A stretch of 64,000 nt of DNA, taken from XYD12-FULL-36-8 sp041739035 (GTDB lineage Bacteria > Bacteroidota > Ignavibacteria > Ignavibacteriales > Ignavibacteriaceae). The DNA lies in the NCBI GenBank assembly GCA_041739035.1, contig JBGSOQ010000455.1, positions 1-64,000 of the forward strand. Reading direction: 5' to 3'. Shown piece by piece: positions 1 to 8,106 of this stretch. The notes beneath the pieces are model-generated. The model ran no database searches, had not been told where the DNA came from, and saw only the letters and a program-made list of their open reading frames with translations. A program made the position numbers and the translations under genes. Numbering within the stretch: the first letter of the stretch is position 1; every line of letters begins with the position of its first letter.

Positions 1-129
1 TTTTGGAAGGTTAAAACAAAAGTATAGAGTACATAGAGGACTATCTCCTCAAAAAAGAAAAAGTTATTTTAACTGGTATTTTTATTTAAAACCAATTTAA
101 TTTTAGCAACACAAAATGACTATTATGCC

Positions 130-208
130 CATTTCGACCAAAGGGAGAAATCTGTAAAACTGTTTGTTAAAGATTTCTCACCCCGATGAATCGGGGATTC
201 GAAATGAC
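130..208. repeat. REP-like palindromic repeat, full-length copy
   Basis: Imperfect inverted repeat of about 79 nt in front of lipB. The left arm reads ATTTCGACCAAAGGGAGAAA and ends in TCTG; the right arm reads AGATTTCTC, CCCGAT, ATCGGGG and ends GAAATGAC. The same architecture recurs at 49179-49258 and, inside a gene, at 3430-3525; a short form lies at 10221-10256. The rest of 1-233 shows no gene; a GAGGA/TCCTC hairpin lies near 36-52 but lacks a T-run, so I do not call it a terminator. Confidence 0.75.
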
Positions 209-233
209 CTTTAAGAGTTTAAGAAAAAATTAA

Positions 234-929
234 GTGAATACAGAAAAAAGAAAATTAGTTTATTGTGATTTAGGATTGGTTGATTATAAAGAGGCCTGGG
301 ATTTACAAAAATCAATTCATCAACTAAGAGTTGAAAATAAAATTGATGATGTACTTTTATTGCTCGAGCATCCTAATACATATACTTTAGGAAAAACTGC
401 TGGCAAGAATAATCTGATTAGTGATAAAAAATATATGGCTGAAAATAAAATTTCTGTTTACGAAATTGATAGAGGCGGAGATATAACTTATCACGGACCG
501 GGACAAATTGTTGGATATCCGATTATCAGCCTAACAAATTGGCTGCAGGATACTCATAAATATTTAAGAGCAATTGAAGAAGTAATAATTAAAGTTTGTT
601 CAGAATACGGATTGCAGGGAACCAGAGTTGATAAATATACCGGGGTTTGGATTGAAGTTAGAAAAATTTGTGCAATAGGAATTAAAGTGAGTCGCTGGAT
701 AACAATGCACGGTTTTGCTTTTAATGTTAACACCGATTTGAAATTGTTTAATGGAATTATTCCTTGTGGTATTTCTGATAAAGAGGTTACTTCGTTAAAT
801 CTTGAGTTGAAAAAAGAAATATCTTTAAACGAGGTTAAAGAAAAAATCCTTCATCATTTTGATGTAATATTTAATTACGATCAAATTGAGTTTAAAACTA
901 AAGAAGAATTATTGAGTTTAATTTCATAA
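234..929 (+). CDS. lipB: Octanoyl-[acyl-carrier-protein]:protein N-octanoyltransferase LipB
   Basis: Cytoplasmic enzyme that moves octanoyl groups from acyl carrier protein to lipoyl-domain lysines, the first step of endogenous lipoate assembly. The 231 residues match the family length. Visible family motifs are LLLLEHPNTYTLG (about 41-53), RGGDITYHGPGQ (80-91), the catalytic lysine in AIGIKV (Lys151) and the catalytic cysteine in IIPCGI (Cys178). The start is GTG at 234, fixed by the conserved N-terminal region and the upstream repeat; no strong Shine-Dalgarno is seen. It lies 15 nt before the E1 gene, with E2 and lipA following, so the enzyme is encoded beside its substrate protein and its partner LipA. 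Identification is secure. Confidence 0.95.
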   Translation: MNTEKRKLVYCDLGLVDYKEAWDLQKSIHQLRVENKIDDVLLLLEHPNTYTLGKTAGKNNLISDKKYMAENKISVYEIDRGGDITYHGPGQIVGYPIISLTNWLQDTHKYLRAIEEVIIKVCSEYGLQGTRVDKYTGVWIEVRKICAIGIKVSRWITMHGFAFNVNTDLKLFNGIIPCGISDKEVTSLNLELKKEISLNEVKEKILHHFDVIFNYDQIEFKTKEELLSLIS

Positions 930-944
930 ACCCAAAAGGTTTTT

Positions 945-3047
945 ATGTCAAAAAAAATAGTAACACAAACTAAATCGAAGGAGAAAACTTCGATGAAGCC
1001 GACAAATGGAAAAGGCTTTTCAATAAAAGTTGGAAAGAACGAATTTGATAAAGAGAAATTATTATACATACTCAAAATGATGTTGACGGCTCGAACTGTT
1101 GATAACAAGGCTATGAATTTATTGCGACAGGGTAAAACATTTTTTCATATAGCCGGCTCAGGACATGAGGCTGCGCAACTCGCAATTGGCTTATCATTAG
1201 ACCCAAATAAAGATTGGCTTTTCCCTTACTACAGAGACCTGGCAACCGTATTGACTGTCGGTGTAACTCCTGAAGAGGTTTTTCTTGGAACATTCGGTAA
1301 AGCAAATGATCCCGCAAGTGGTGGAAGACAATTACCTGTTCATTGGGGCTCAACAAGAATAAATATTCCTTCACAATCATCACCAACAGGAACACAGTTT
1401 TTACAGGCGGTAGGAACAGCACTCGCTTCTGTTAAACGAGGCGAAAGAAATATTTCTTATGTCAGCAGTGGTGAAGGTACAACATCGCAAGGTGAATTTC
1501 ATGAAGCAGTAAACTGGGCAAGTCGTGAAAAACTGCCAGTGCTTTTTGTTATCCAAAATAACAAGTACGCAATCTCTGTTCATGTTTCAAATCAAACGGG
1601 AGGAAAAGATAGTTCAATCGCAGAAATGATGGAAGGTTTTCATAGTCTGTATCGCGAACGTATTGATGGAACAGATTTTTTCAAATCTTATGAGAAGATA
1701 CAAGAAGCGATAGAATATATTAAAGCCGGTAAAGGTCCAGCTTTAATTGAAGCTGAGGTCGTAAGATTAGAATCACATTCATCCTCAGACGATCAGAAAA
1801 AATATCGTGATAAAAAAGAACTTGAAGAAGATTTGAAAAATGACCCGATTGAAAAATTTGCCCAAATACTTATGGCAAAGGAATTAATTACACAAACCCA
1901 ATATGATGAATTAAAGAAAACTGTTAATGATGAAGTAAGTGAAGCAGCAGACAGAGCACTTAATTCTGCTGATCCACATACAGGTGAAGCAGAAAAATAT
2001 GTTTTTGATGAAAGCGGCTTTAAAGAAACTTTGAATTACGAATCTTCATCTCCATCTGGAAATAAAATTGTTATGGTTGATGCAATCAATCATGCATTAC
2101 ACGAAGAAATGGAAAAAAATCCTGAGATGTTCATCTTTGGTGAAGATATTGAAGACGCAAAAGGTGGAGTGTTTACAGCAACTAAGGGTTTATCAACAAG
2201 ATTTACAAAGAAAAGAGTTTTCAATTCTCCGCTAGCAGAGGCTAGTATTATGGGTGTAGCAGTTGGTATGTCTTTAGCGGGTTTGAAACCAGTTGTGGAA
2301 ATTCAATTTGGTGATTACATCTGGCCAGCATTTATGCAAATGAAAAATGAAATGGCACCGATGAGATATCGATCTAATAATGCCTGGTCTGCACCCGTTG
2401 TAACTCGTGTTGCCGTTGGTGGCTATATTCATGGCGGATTATGCCACAGCCAAAATATAGAAGCATTCTACTCGCACATTCCGGGAATTTTTATTGCATA
2501 TCCAAGCAATGCAACTGATGCAAAAGGATTATTAAAAACTGCGTGCAGAATTAATGATCCGGTTCTATTCCTTGAGCATAAAGGTTTGTACAGACAAAGT
2601 TTTGCTATCACGCCGGAACCGGATGACAATTATTTATTACCATTCGGAAAAGCTAAAGTTGTAAAAGAGGGAACAGATATTACAGTTGTTTCCTGGGGTG
2701 TTTCTTTGTGGGACTCAATGATTGCTGCAAAGAAATTAGAAGACGAAGATTATTCAGTTGAGGTAATTGATTTGAGAACAATTGTTCCCTTGGATGAAGA
2801 AACAATTTATAATTCAGTTAGGAAAACAAATAAAGTTATCATCATTCATGAGGATACTTTATTTGGTGGATTTGGTGCAGAGATAGCAGCACGGATTGCA
2901 GATAATTGTTTTCAACAACTTGATGCACCGGTGAAAAGAATTGCAGCTAAGGATGCACATATTCCTTATGCTCCGATATTGGAGAATGAAGTTCTTCCAA
3001 GTCGTGATGATATTTATAAAGGAATAAAAGATTTACTTAAATACTAA
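945..3047 (+). CDS. 2-oxoacid dehydrogenase E1, alpha and beta subunits fused
   Basis: Thiamine-diphosphate-dependent E1 that decarboxylates a 2-oxoacid and passes the acyl group to lipoyl-E2. Residues about 35-350 form the alpha part, with substrate-channel HIAGSGHEAAQLAIG (68-82) and a ThDP/Mg motif starting GEGTTSQGEFHEA (176-188) and ending QNN (204-206). Residues about 372-700 form the beta part, with FGEDIEDAKGGVF, FNSPLAEA, EIQFGDYIWPA and HGGLCHSQ. Many bacteria make the two halves as separate proteins; here they are one 700-residue chain joined through a charged linker. Substrate (pyruvate or branched-chain 2-oxoacid) cannot be decided from sequence alone; the heterotetramer-like layout is shared by both. 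No E3 gene is in the window. It sits between lipB and the E2 gene. Confidence 0.9.
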   Translation: MSKKIVTQTKSKEKTSMKPTNGKGFSIKVGKNEFDKEKLLYILKMMLTARTVDNKAMNLLRQGKTFFHIAGSGHEAAQLAIGLSLDPNKDWLFPYYRDLATVLTVGVTPEEVFLGTFGKANDPASGGRQLPVHWGSTRINIPSQSSPTGTQFLQAVGTALASVKRGERNISYVSSGEGTTSQGEFHEAVNWASREKLPVLFVIQNNKYAISVHVSNQTGGKDSSIAEMMEGFHSLYRERIDGTDFFKSYEKIQEAIEYIKAGKGPALIEAEVVRLESHSSSDDQKKYRDKKELEEDLKNDPIEKFAQILMAKELITQTQYDELKKTVNDEVSEAADRALNSADPHTGEAEKYVFDESGFKETLNYESSSPSGNKIVMVDAINHALHEEMEKNPEMFIFGEDIEDAKGGVFTATKGLSTRFTKKRVFNSPLAEASIMGVAVGMSLAGLKPVVEIQFGDYIWPAFMQMKNEMAPMRYRSNNAWSAPVVTRVAVGGYIHGGLCHSQNIEAFYSHIPGIFIAYPSNATDAKGLLKTACRINDPVLFLEHKGLYRQSFAITPEPDDNYLLPFGKAKVVKEGTDITVVSWGVSLWDSMIAAKKLEDEDYSVEVIDLRTIVPLDEETIYNSVRKTNKVIIIHEDTLFGGFGAEIAARIADNCFQQLDAPVKRIAAKDAHIPYAPILENEVLPSRDDIYKGIKDLLKY

Positions 3048-3177
3048 AAAATTTCTTTATCGATTGGTGAGAAGAATATCAATCTGTATTAAGATTCAGA
3101 TATCTCTATTCGCCCGATATGACACAATAATTGAAAATTGAACATTTTGAATTTAACATTCGTAAAAAGGATTTAAT

Positions 3178-4884
3178 ATGGATATCATAATGCCTAAAAT
3201 GGGTGAGAGTGTAAATGAAGGCACAATAATTAAATGGCATAAAAAAGTTGGTGATGTTGTAAAACTTGACGAAATAATTTTTGAAATCAGTACTGATAAG
3301 GTTGATACTGAAATTCCCGCAGCATCAGCCGGACTGCTTTCAGAAATTTTAGTTAAGGAAGGTGAAACTGTTGAAGTAGGAACTGTTGTTGCAAGAATTC
3401 AAGCAAATGATAGTTCAAACAATGAAGTTGTCATCTCGAAGGATCCCGAAAACTTTCAGGATGATAAATCTGTACAATCAGACGCAAATAAGATTTCTCT
3501 CCCGATAAATCGGGATCGAAATGACAATAATCAGACTTCAACCTCAGAAGTATCCACAAAGCCAGCTGTTTCTGGAAATGTAATTGAAATTGCAATGCCA
3601 AAGATGGGTGAGTCTGTTATGGAAGGGACGATCATTAAATGGCATAAAAAAGTTGGTGATGCAATTAAAAAAGATGAAATGATTTTTGAAATCAGCACAG
3701 ATAAAGTTGATACAGAAATTCCTTCGCCGGAAGCAGGAACATTAGCAGAAATACTTGTAGGTGAACAGGAAACCGTTGAGGTTGGAACTATTGTTGCTAA
3801 ACTTTCTGTTGGCGGTAACGTAAAGATTTCTCAAAGTGACAAACAAGACAAAGTTCAGGAGCAAGTTCAGGTTCCAGTTCCAGAAGTAAAATCTATGCAC
3901 GACAATTTTGCAAAGAACTTAGATATCCAATCAAAGGAACAGGGAACAGGTTCAGGATTTTATTCTCCCCTTGTTTTAAGCATCGCACAAAAAGAAAATG
4001 TTAGTTTCGATGAATTAAAATCAATACAGGGTACTGGTTTAGAAGGAAGAATTTCTAAGCGGGATATACTTGCTTACATCGAGAAAAGAAAAACGGGTAA
4101 AGTTCAAGTAAAAAAAGAAATTAAATCTGCTTCTCCTGTACCATCTTTTGTCCCATCAACTTCTCAGACTGTTTATAATGAGGCAGATGTTGAGAGAATT
4201 CCAATGGATAACATTCGCCAGCGAATAATGGATCATATGGTTCACAGCCGCGATACATCTGTTCACGTTACAGGTTTGATTGAAGTTGATATAACAAGAA
4301 TTCATAATTTTATTAAAGCAAAGAAACAAGAGATTCTAAAAAGTGAAAATGCAAAGATTACTTACATGTCCTTTATTGCTGATGCAGTTGTAAAATCATT
4401 AAAAAAATATCCACTTGTAAATTCTAGTATTGATGGAAATACAATCCTGCAAAAGAAATTCATTAATCTTGGTATTGCTGTAGCTATCGAACCTACAGGA
4501 CTAATAGTGCCCAACATTAAAGGCGCTGGAGATAGAAATGTAATCGGTCTTGCAAAAGCAATTGCTGATCTTGCAAATCGTGCACGAACAAAAAAACTTA
4601 CTCCCGATGATATTAGTAACGGAACTTTTACAATTACAAATTATGGCGTATTCGGAACTATATTTGGAACGCCAATAATAAATCAACCGGAAGTTGCAAT
4701 ACTTGGAGTTGGTGCTGTTCAGAAAAAACCTGTTGTAATTGAGGTTGATGGTTCTGATACTTTTGCAGTAAGACACATTATGGCATTAACACTTTCACAC
4801 GATCATCGTTTGGTTGATGGAATGTTAGGCGGCATGTTTTTGAAGAACATTAAAGATACTTTAGAAAATTTTGAAGGAATATAG
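3178..4884 (+). CDS. Dihydrolipoamide acyltransferase (E2) with two lipoyl domains
   Basis: Core of the 2-oxoacid dehydrogenase complex; transfers the acyl group from lipoamide to coenzyme A. Two lipoyl domains (about 1-75 and 136-211) carry STDKVDTEIP with lipoylated lysines at 41 and 176. A peripheral subunit-binding domain lies at about 262-303 (YSPLVLSIAQ to RISKRDILAYI). The catalytic domain runs from about 338 to 568 and ends with SHDHRLVDG, giving the His543/Asp547 HxxxDG site. The linker at residues 85-116 is encoded by a dispersed palindromic repeat (3430-3525) inserted in frame. The fused E1 lies upstream and lipA downstream, so the cluster makes the complex and its cofactor. Acyl specificity is not decided. 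Confidence 0.93.
   Translation: MDIIMPKMGESVNEGTIIKWHKKVGDVVKLDEIIFEISTDKVDTEIPAASAGLLSEILVKEGETVEVGTVVARIQANDSSNNEVVISKDPENFQDDKSVQSDANKISLPINRDRNDNNQTSTSEVSTKPAVSGNVIEIAMPKMGESVMEGTIIKWHKKVGDAIKKDEMIFEISTDKVDTEIPSPEAGTLAEILVGEQETVEVGTIVAKLSVGGNVKISQSDKQDKVQEQVQVPVPEVKSMHDNFAKNLDIQSKEQGTGSGFYSPLVLSIAQKENVSFDELKSIQGTGLEGRISKRDILAYIEKRKTGKVQVKKEIKSASPVPSFVPSTSQTVYNEADVERIPMDNIRQRIMDHMVHSRDTSVHVTGLIEVDITRIHNFIKAKKQEILKSENAKITYMSFIADAVVKSLKKYPLVNSSIDGNTILQKKFINLGIAVAIEPTGLIVPNIKGAGDRNVIGLAKAIADLANRARTKKLTPDDISNGTFTITNYGVFGTIFGTPIINQPEVAILGVGAVQKKPVVIEVDGSDTFAVRHIMALTLSHDHRLVDGMLGGMFLKNIKDTLENFEGI
3430..3525. repeat. REP-like palindromic repeat captured in frame inside the E2 gene
   Basis: Starts GTCATCTCGAAGGA, passes AAATCTGT, then AGATTTCTCTCCCGAT and ATCGGGATCGAAATGAC. 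This is the same order of blocks as the intergenic copies at 130-208 and 49179-49258. The length is 96 nt, exactly 32 codons, and it is translated as residues 85-116 (the right half reads KISLPINRDRND) between the two lipoyl domains. The reading frame is intact. Confidence 0.75.
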
Positions 4885-4898
4885 AGTAAAAATCCTAG

Positions 4899-4939
4899 AA
4901 CAGACTTTAGTCTGTTTATCGCTCAGAATGAATTCTGAG
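4899..4939. repeat. Pair of short palindromes after E2
   Basis: Two adjacent hairpin-forming palindromes, AACAGACTTTAGTCTGTT (4899-4916) and CTCAGAATGAATTCTGAG (4922-4939), lie between E2 and lipA. The first belongs to a small family with AGCAGACTAAAGTCTGCT at 49306-49323. No T-run follows, so a simple intrinsic terminator is not supported. Confidence 0.55.
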
Positions 4940-4973
4940 TTACGAGAATATTTGATTAAGTTTAGAAAGAATT

Positions 4974-5888
4974 ATGATAAACCAACATCAACGCGCATTT
5001 AAAGAAGAAGCTGAAAAATCCAACAAAGATTTGGGCAAAAGACCTGATTGGCTTAAAGTAAGATTACCAATCGGAGAAAATTACTCGGATGTAAAAAATC
5101 TTATGCGTAGACAAAAACTTAATACTGTTTGCGAGGAAGCTAAATGTCCAAATATTTCAGAATGCTGGAATCATCGCACTGCAACATTTATGATTCTTGG
5201 TGATACTTGTACACGCAGCTGCGGCTTTTGCAACATTAAAGTTGGAATACCAAACGAACTTGATATTGAAGAACCAAAACGTGTTGTTCAATCTGTAGTA
5301 GAATTAAATCTTCGTCATGTTGTAATAACATCTGTTAACAGAGATGAATTGAAAGATGGCGGCTCAACAATATTTAAAGAATGTGTGAGATTAATTCGTG
5401 AACAAAAACCTGATTGCACAGTAGAAATTTTAATTCCGGATTTTAAAGGTGAAGAAGAAGCATTTAAAATTATTATGCAAAATCCACCGGATATCTTAAA
5501 TCATAATATGGAAACTGTACCAAGAATTTATCATGTAGTTAGGCCTCAGGCAAAGTATGAGAGAAGTTTAAAACTGATCAAATGGTTTAAATCTAAGCAG
5601 CTAAAAACTAAAAGCGGAATAATGGTTGGCATTGGTGAAAAGCCGGAAGAAGTTTTAGATTTAATGAAAGATTTGGTTGCGCACGGATGTGATATTCTTA
5701 CTATCGGGCAGTATTTGCAGCCCACCAAGATGCACTTACCTGTTGATCGCTTTGTAAATCCAGATGAATTTAAAATGTATAAAGAAGAAGGTCTTAAATT
5801 AGGATTTAAGATTGTGGAATCATCACCATTGGTAAGAAGTTCATATCATGCAGATGAGCATGCAAGAGCTATTTTTAAGGCAGATTAA
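4974..5888 (+). CDS. lipA: Lipoyl synthase LipA
   Basis: Radical-SAM enzyme that inserts two sulfurs into octanoyl groups on lipoyl domains. The 304 residues carry the auxiliary cluster cysteines CEEAKCPNISEC (Cys53, 58, 64), the radical-SAM triad CTRSCGFC (Cys79, 83, 86), and the C-terminal RSSYHADEH segment whose serine ligates the auxiliary cluster. ATG at 4974 follows an AGAAAGAA stretch. With lipB and the lipoylated E2 in the same run, it completes a self-contained lipoylation set. Identification is secure. Confidence 0.97.
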   Translation: MINQHQRAFKEEAEKSNKDLGKRPDWLKVRLPIGENYSDVKNLMRRQKLNTVCEEAKCPNISECWNHRTATFMILGDTCTRSCGFCNIKVGIPNELDIEEPKRVVQSVVELNLRHVVITSVNRDELKDGGSTIFKECVRLIREQKPDCTVEILIPDFKGEEEAFKIIMQNPPDILNHNMETVPRIYHVVRPQAKYERSLKLIKWFKSKQLKTKSGIMVGIGEKPEEVLDLMKDLVAHGCDILTIGQYLQPTKMHLPVDRFVNPDEFKMYKEEGLKLGFKIVESSPLVRSSYHADEHARAIFKAD

Positions 5889-5990
5889 TAACAATTTATT
5901 TAAATGAATTATCATTTATTCTTAACATTAATCTGCTTATTTTAACATCTCAAAAAATCAATAAAGCTAATTATCGAATATTTATACTTA

Positions 5991-8093
5991 ATGAATTTTA
6001 AATCCACTTTCTTTATCCTTTTGCTGCAAATATCTTTATCTATAAGTGTAATTGCTCAAGAAAATCAGACCATTCTTACAAAACCAATGGATGATGATAA
6101 TTCTAAATTCACAAACGTAGGTAATATCGGTTTAACAATAACAAACTTTGGAACTTATGGACATGGTTTTTCACTTTGGCCAGATCAGCCTAGTTGTGAA
6201 TATCCAAAAGGATCTGGTATTGAACATATTTTTGATGGCGGATTATGGATTGGTGGAATAATTCGTGGTAACTCCGAGCCATTTGTAACCACAGGTGCGA
6301 TTGATGCTACTTCGGTTGCAGCCAGAGGTGGTGGATTTGAGTTTACTAATAAATCCGGAGAAAAAGTTGTGGAAAGATCTTCGTTATTTGATTCTCCATT
6401 TTTTCAGCCTTCTGCAATTTCACATCAGGATTTTGTGATGAATTATACGGATTCTAACACTGTCTTAAGTAATGGGGAACCTATCACAGGACATAATCCG
6501 CTTGGAGTAGTTGTTAGACACGAAACTTATGCGTGGAATTTTCCTTTTGCAGATTTCTTTGTAATAATGAATTACACAATTAAAAATACCTCCAGCAAAT
6601 TTATTGATAGTGTTTATGTTGGATTGTGGACCGATGCAGTTGTTCGTAATACCAGAATTACAGGAAGACCGAGTGGAAGTGCATTCTTTAACAAAGGCGG
6701 TAACGGATATAATGATTCTATAAAAATTGCTTATGAGTTTGATTCAAATGGTGATCCCGGTTTTACTGATAGCTATCTTGGAATTCAATATTTAGGTTCA
6801 GAACCAAGGTTGGTTGATAAGATTTTAGTACAAGGAGATTCGATTCCCACAGTAAATTTTGTTAGCTGGCAATTTAGAAATACTGATGATCCAAACTTTT
6901 TTGCACCACAAGATGACCTTGGTAGATTTTCTAAGATGCAGGGTTATTTTGGAGGATCAAATAGATGGAAAGACGGTATTAATCCATCATCACTTAAAAC
7001 TCCATCAAACAGATCAATATTTTTATCTAACGGTCCATTTTCATCAATAGCTCCTCATGATTCTATCAATGTTGTTTTTGCAATCGTAACTGCAAAAAAA
7101 TCTGGAAATGATCCAGCCTCATTAGATACCGAAGAACAAAAAGCTAATTTATATTTAAGTGCTGATTGGGCGTTGCGCGCATATTTTGGTGAAGACAGAA
7201 ATAGAAATGGTGTTCTTGATCCGAATGAAGATCTTGATGGTGATGGAGAAATTACAAGATATATTCTTCCAACTCCACCTACTACACCAAAAGTAAAAGT
7301 TGTACCTGATAATCAAAAAGCAACTATCTATTGGGATAGGCGAGCAGAGTTTTCTATTGACCCGATTTCAGGCAAACAAGATTTTGAGGGTTATAAATTA
7401 TACAGAACACAAGCAGGATTCGATTTAACGCAATCACAAGACCTGCAAAATTCGTTAGTAGTCCTGGCAGAATTTGATAGCACAGGAAACAGCATAGGTT
7501 ATAATACAGGATTTTCCGAAGTTCGATTAGACGAACCTATAACATTTCCAAATGACACAACGAAGTATTACTACAAATTTGAAATACCAACTTTACTTAA
7601 CGGTTGGCAATACGTTTTTTCTGTAACTGCATTTGATGAAGGCGACCCTGAAAATGATCTTGATGTTTTAGAATCAAGTTCAATTGCAAACTATGAGAGA
7701 ATTGTTCCTGGCACACCTGCAGTTGAAGATGAAGATATTGAAGTAGGTGTTTATCCAAATCCTTATTACGCAAATGCTGTTTGGGATGGAAGTTCTGAAA
7801 GATTGCGTAAAATTTATTTCTATAATCTGCCAGCGGAGTGTGAAATAGTAATTTATACTTTATCAGGTGATATTGTAAAAACAATTTTACACGATGCTTC
7901 AAGCAATGGATCAGATACAAGGTGGTTCCAAAATTATGCAAGTGATGGAAAGCAGCGATTTGCAGGCGGTGAGCACCCATGGGATCTTGTAACAGATAAT
8001 GATCAGGCTGTAGCAACCGGATTATATTTATTTACTGTAAAGAACAGTAAAACTGGTGATATTAAAACTGGAAAATTTTTAATTGTTAAATAA
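5991..8093 (+). CDS. Secreted surface protein, fibronectin-like with T9SS-type C-terminus
   Basis: I do not recognise the N-terminal family. The 700-residue protein has a signal peptide (about 1-22, FILLLQISLSISVIAQ). A large region (30-390) contains GNIGLTITNFGTYGHGFS and EHIFDGGLWIGG. An acidic loop, DRNRNGVLDPNEDLDGDGE (about 404-422), resembles calcium-binding loops. A fibronectin-type III-like part follows at about 430-560, and a C-terminal domain with VGVYPNPYYANA and ending GLYLFTVKNSKTG to KFLIVK looks like a type A T9SS sorting tail. It opens a tightly spaced run of seven exported proteins; the next gene starts 13 nt later behind TTAGGAGA. Function is unknown; a surface structural or binding role is inferred. 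Confidence 0.8.
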   Translation: MNFKSTFFILLLQISLSISVIAQENQTILTKPMDDDNSKFTNVGNIGLTITNFGTYGHGFSLWPDQPSCEYPKGSGIEHIFDGGLWIGGIIRGNSEPFVTTGAIDATSVAARGGGFEFTNKSGEKVVERSSLFDSPFFQPSAISHQDFVMNYTDSNTVLSNGEPITGHNPLGVVVRHETYAWNFPFADFFVIMNYTIKNTSSKFIDSVYVGLWTDAVVRNTRITGRPSGSAFFNKGGNGYNDSIKIAYEFDSNGDPGFTDSYLGIQYLGSEPRLVDKILVQGDSIPTVNFVSWQFRNTDDPNFFAPQDDLGRFSKMQGYFGGSNRWKDGINPSSLKTPSNRSIFLSNGPFSSIAPHDSINVVFAIVTAKKSGNDPASLDTEEQKANLYLSADWALRAYFGEDRNRNGVLDPNEDLDGDGEITRYILPTPPTTPKVKVVPDNQKATIYWDRRAEFSIDPISGKQDFEGYKLYRTQAGFDLTQSQDLQNSLVVLAEFDSTGNSIGYNTGFSEVRLDEPITFPNDTTKYYYKFEIPTLLNGWQYVFSVTAFDEGDPENDLDVLESSSIANYERIVPGTPAVEDEDIEVGVYPNPYYANAVWDGSSERLRKIYFYNLPAECEIVIYTLSGDIVKTILHDASSNGSDTRWFQNYASDGKQRFAGGEHPWDLVTDNDQAVATGLYLFTVKNSKTGDIKTGKFLIVK

Positions 8094-8106
8094 TTAGGAG
8101 ACCTAA

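Noticed and set aside
36..52. GAGGA/TCCTC hairpin as terminator
   Set aside because: It is followed by A residues on the plus strand and lacks a T-run on the minus strand.
7597..8016. Antisense open frame of 139 residues in the first surface-protein gene
   Set aside because: Rich in His, Leu and Gln as expected for the complement of a real coding frame; no start signal.
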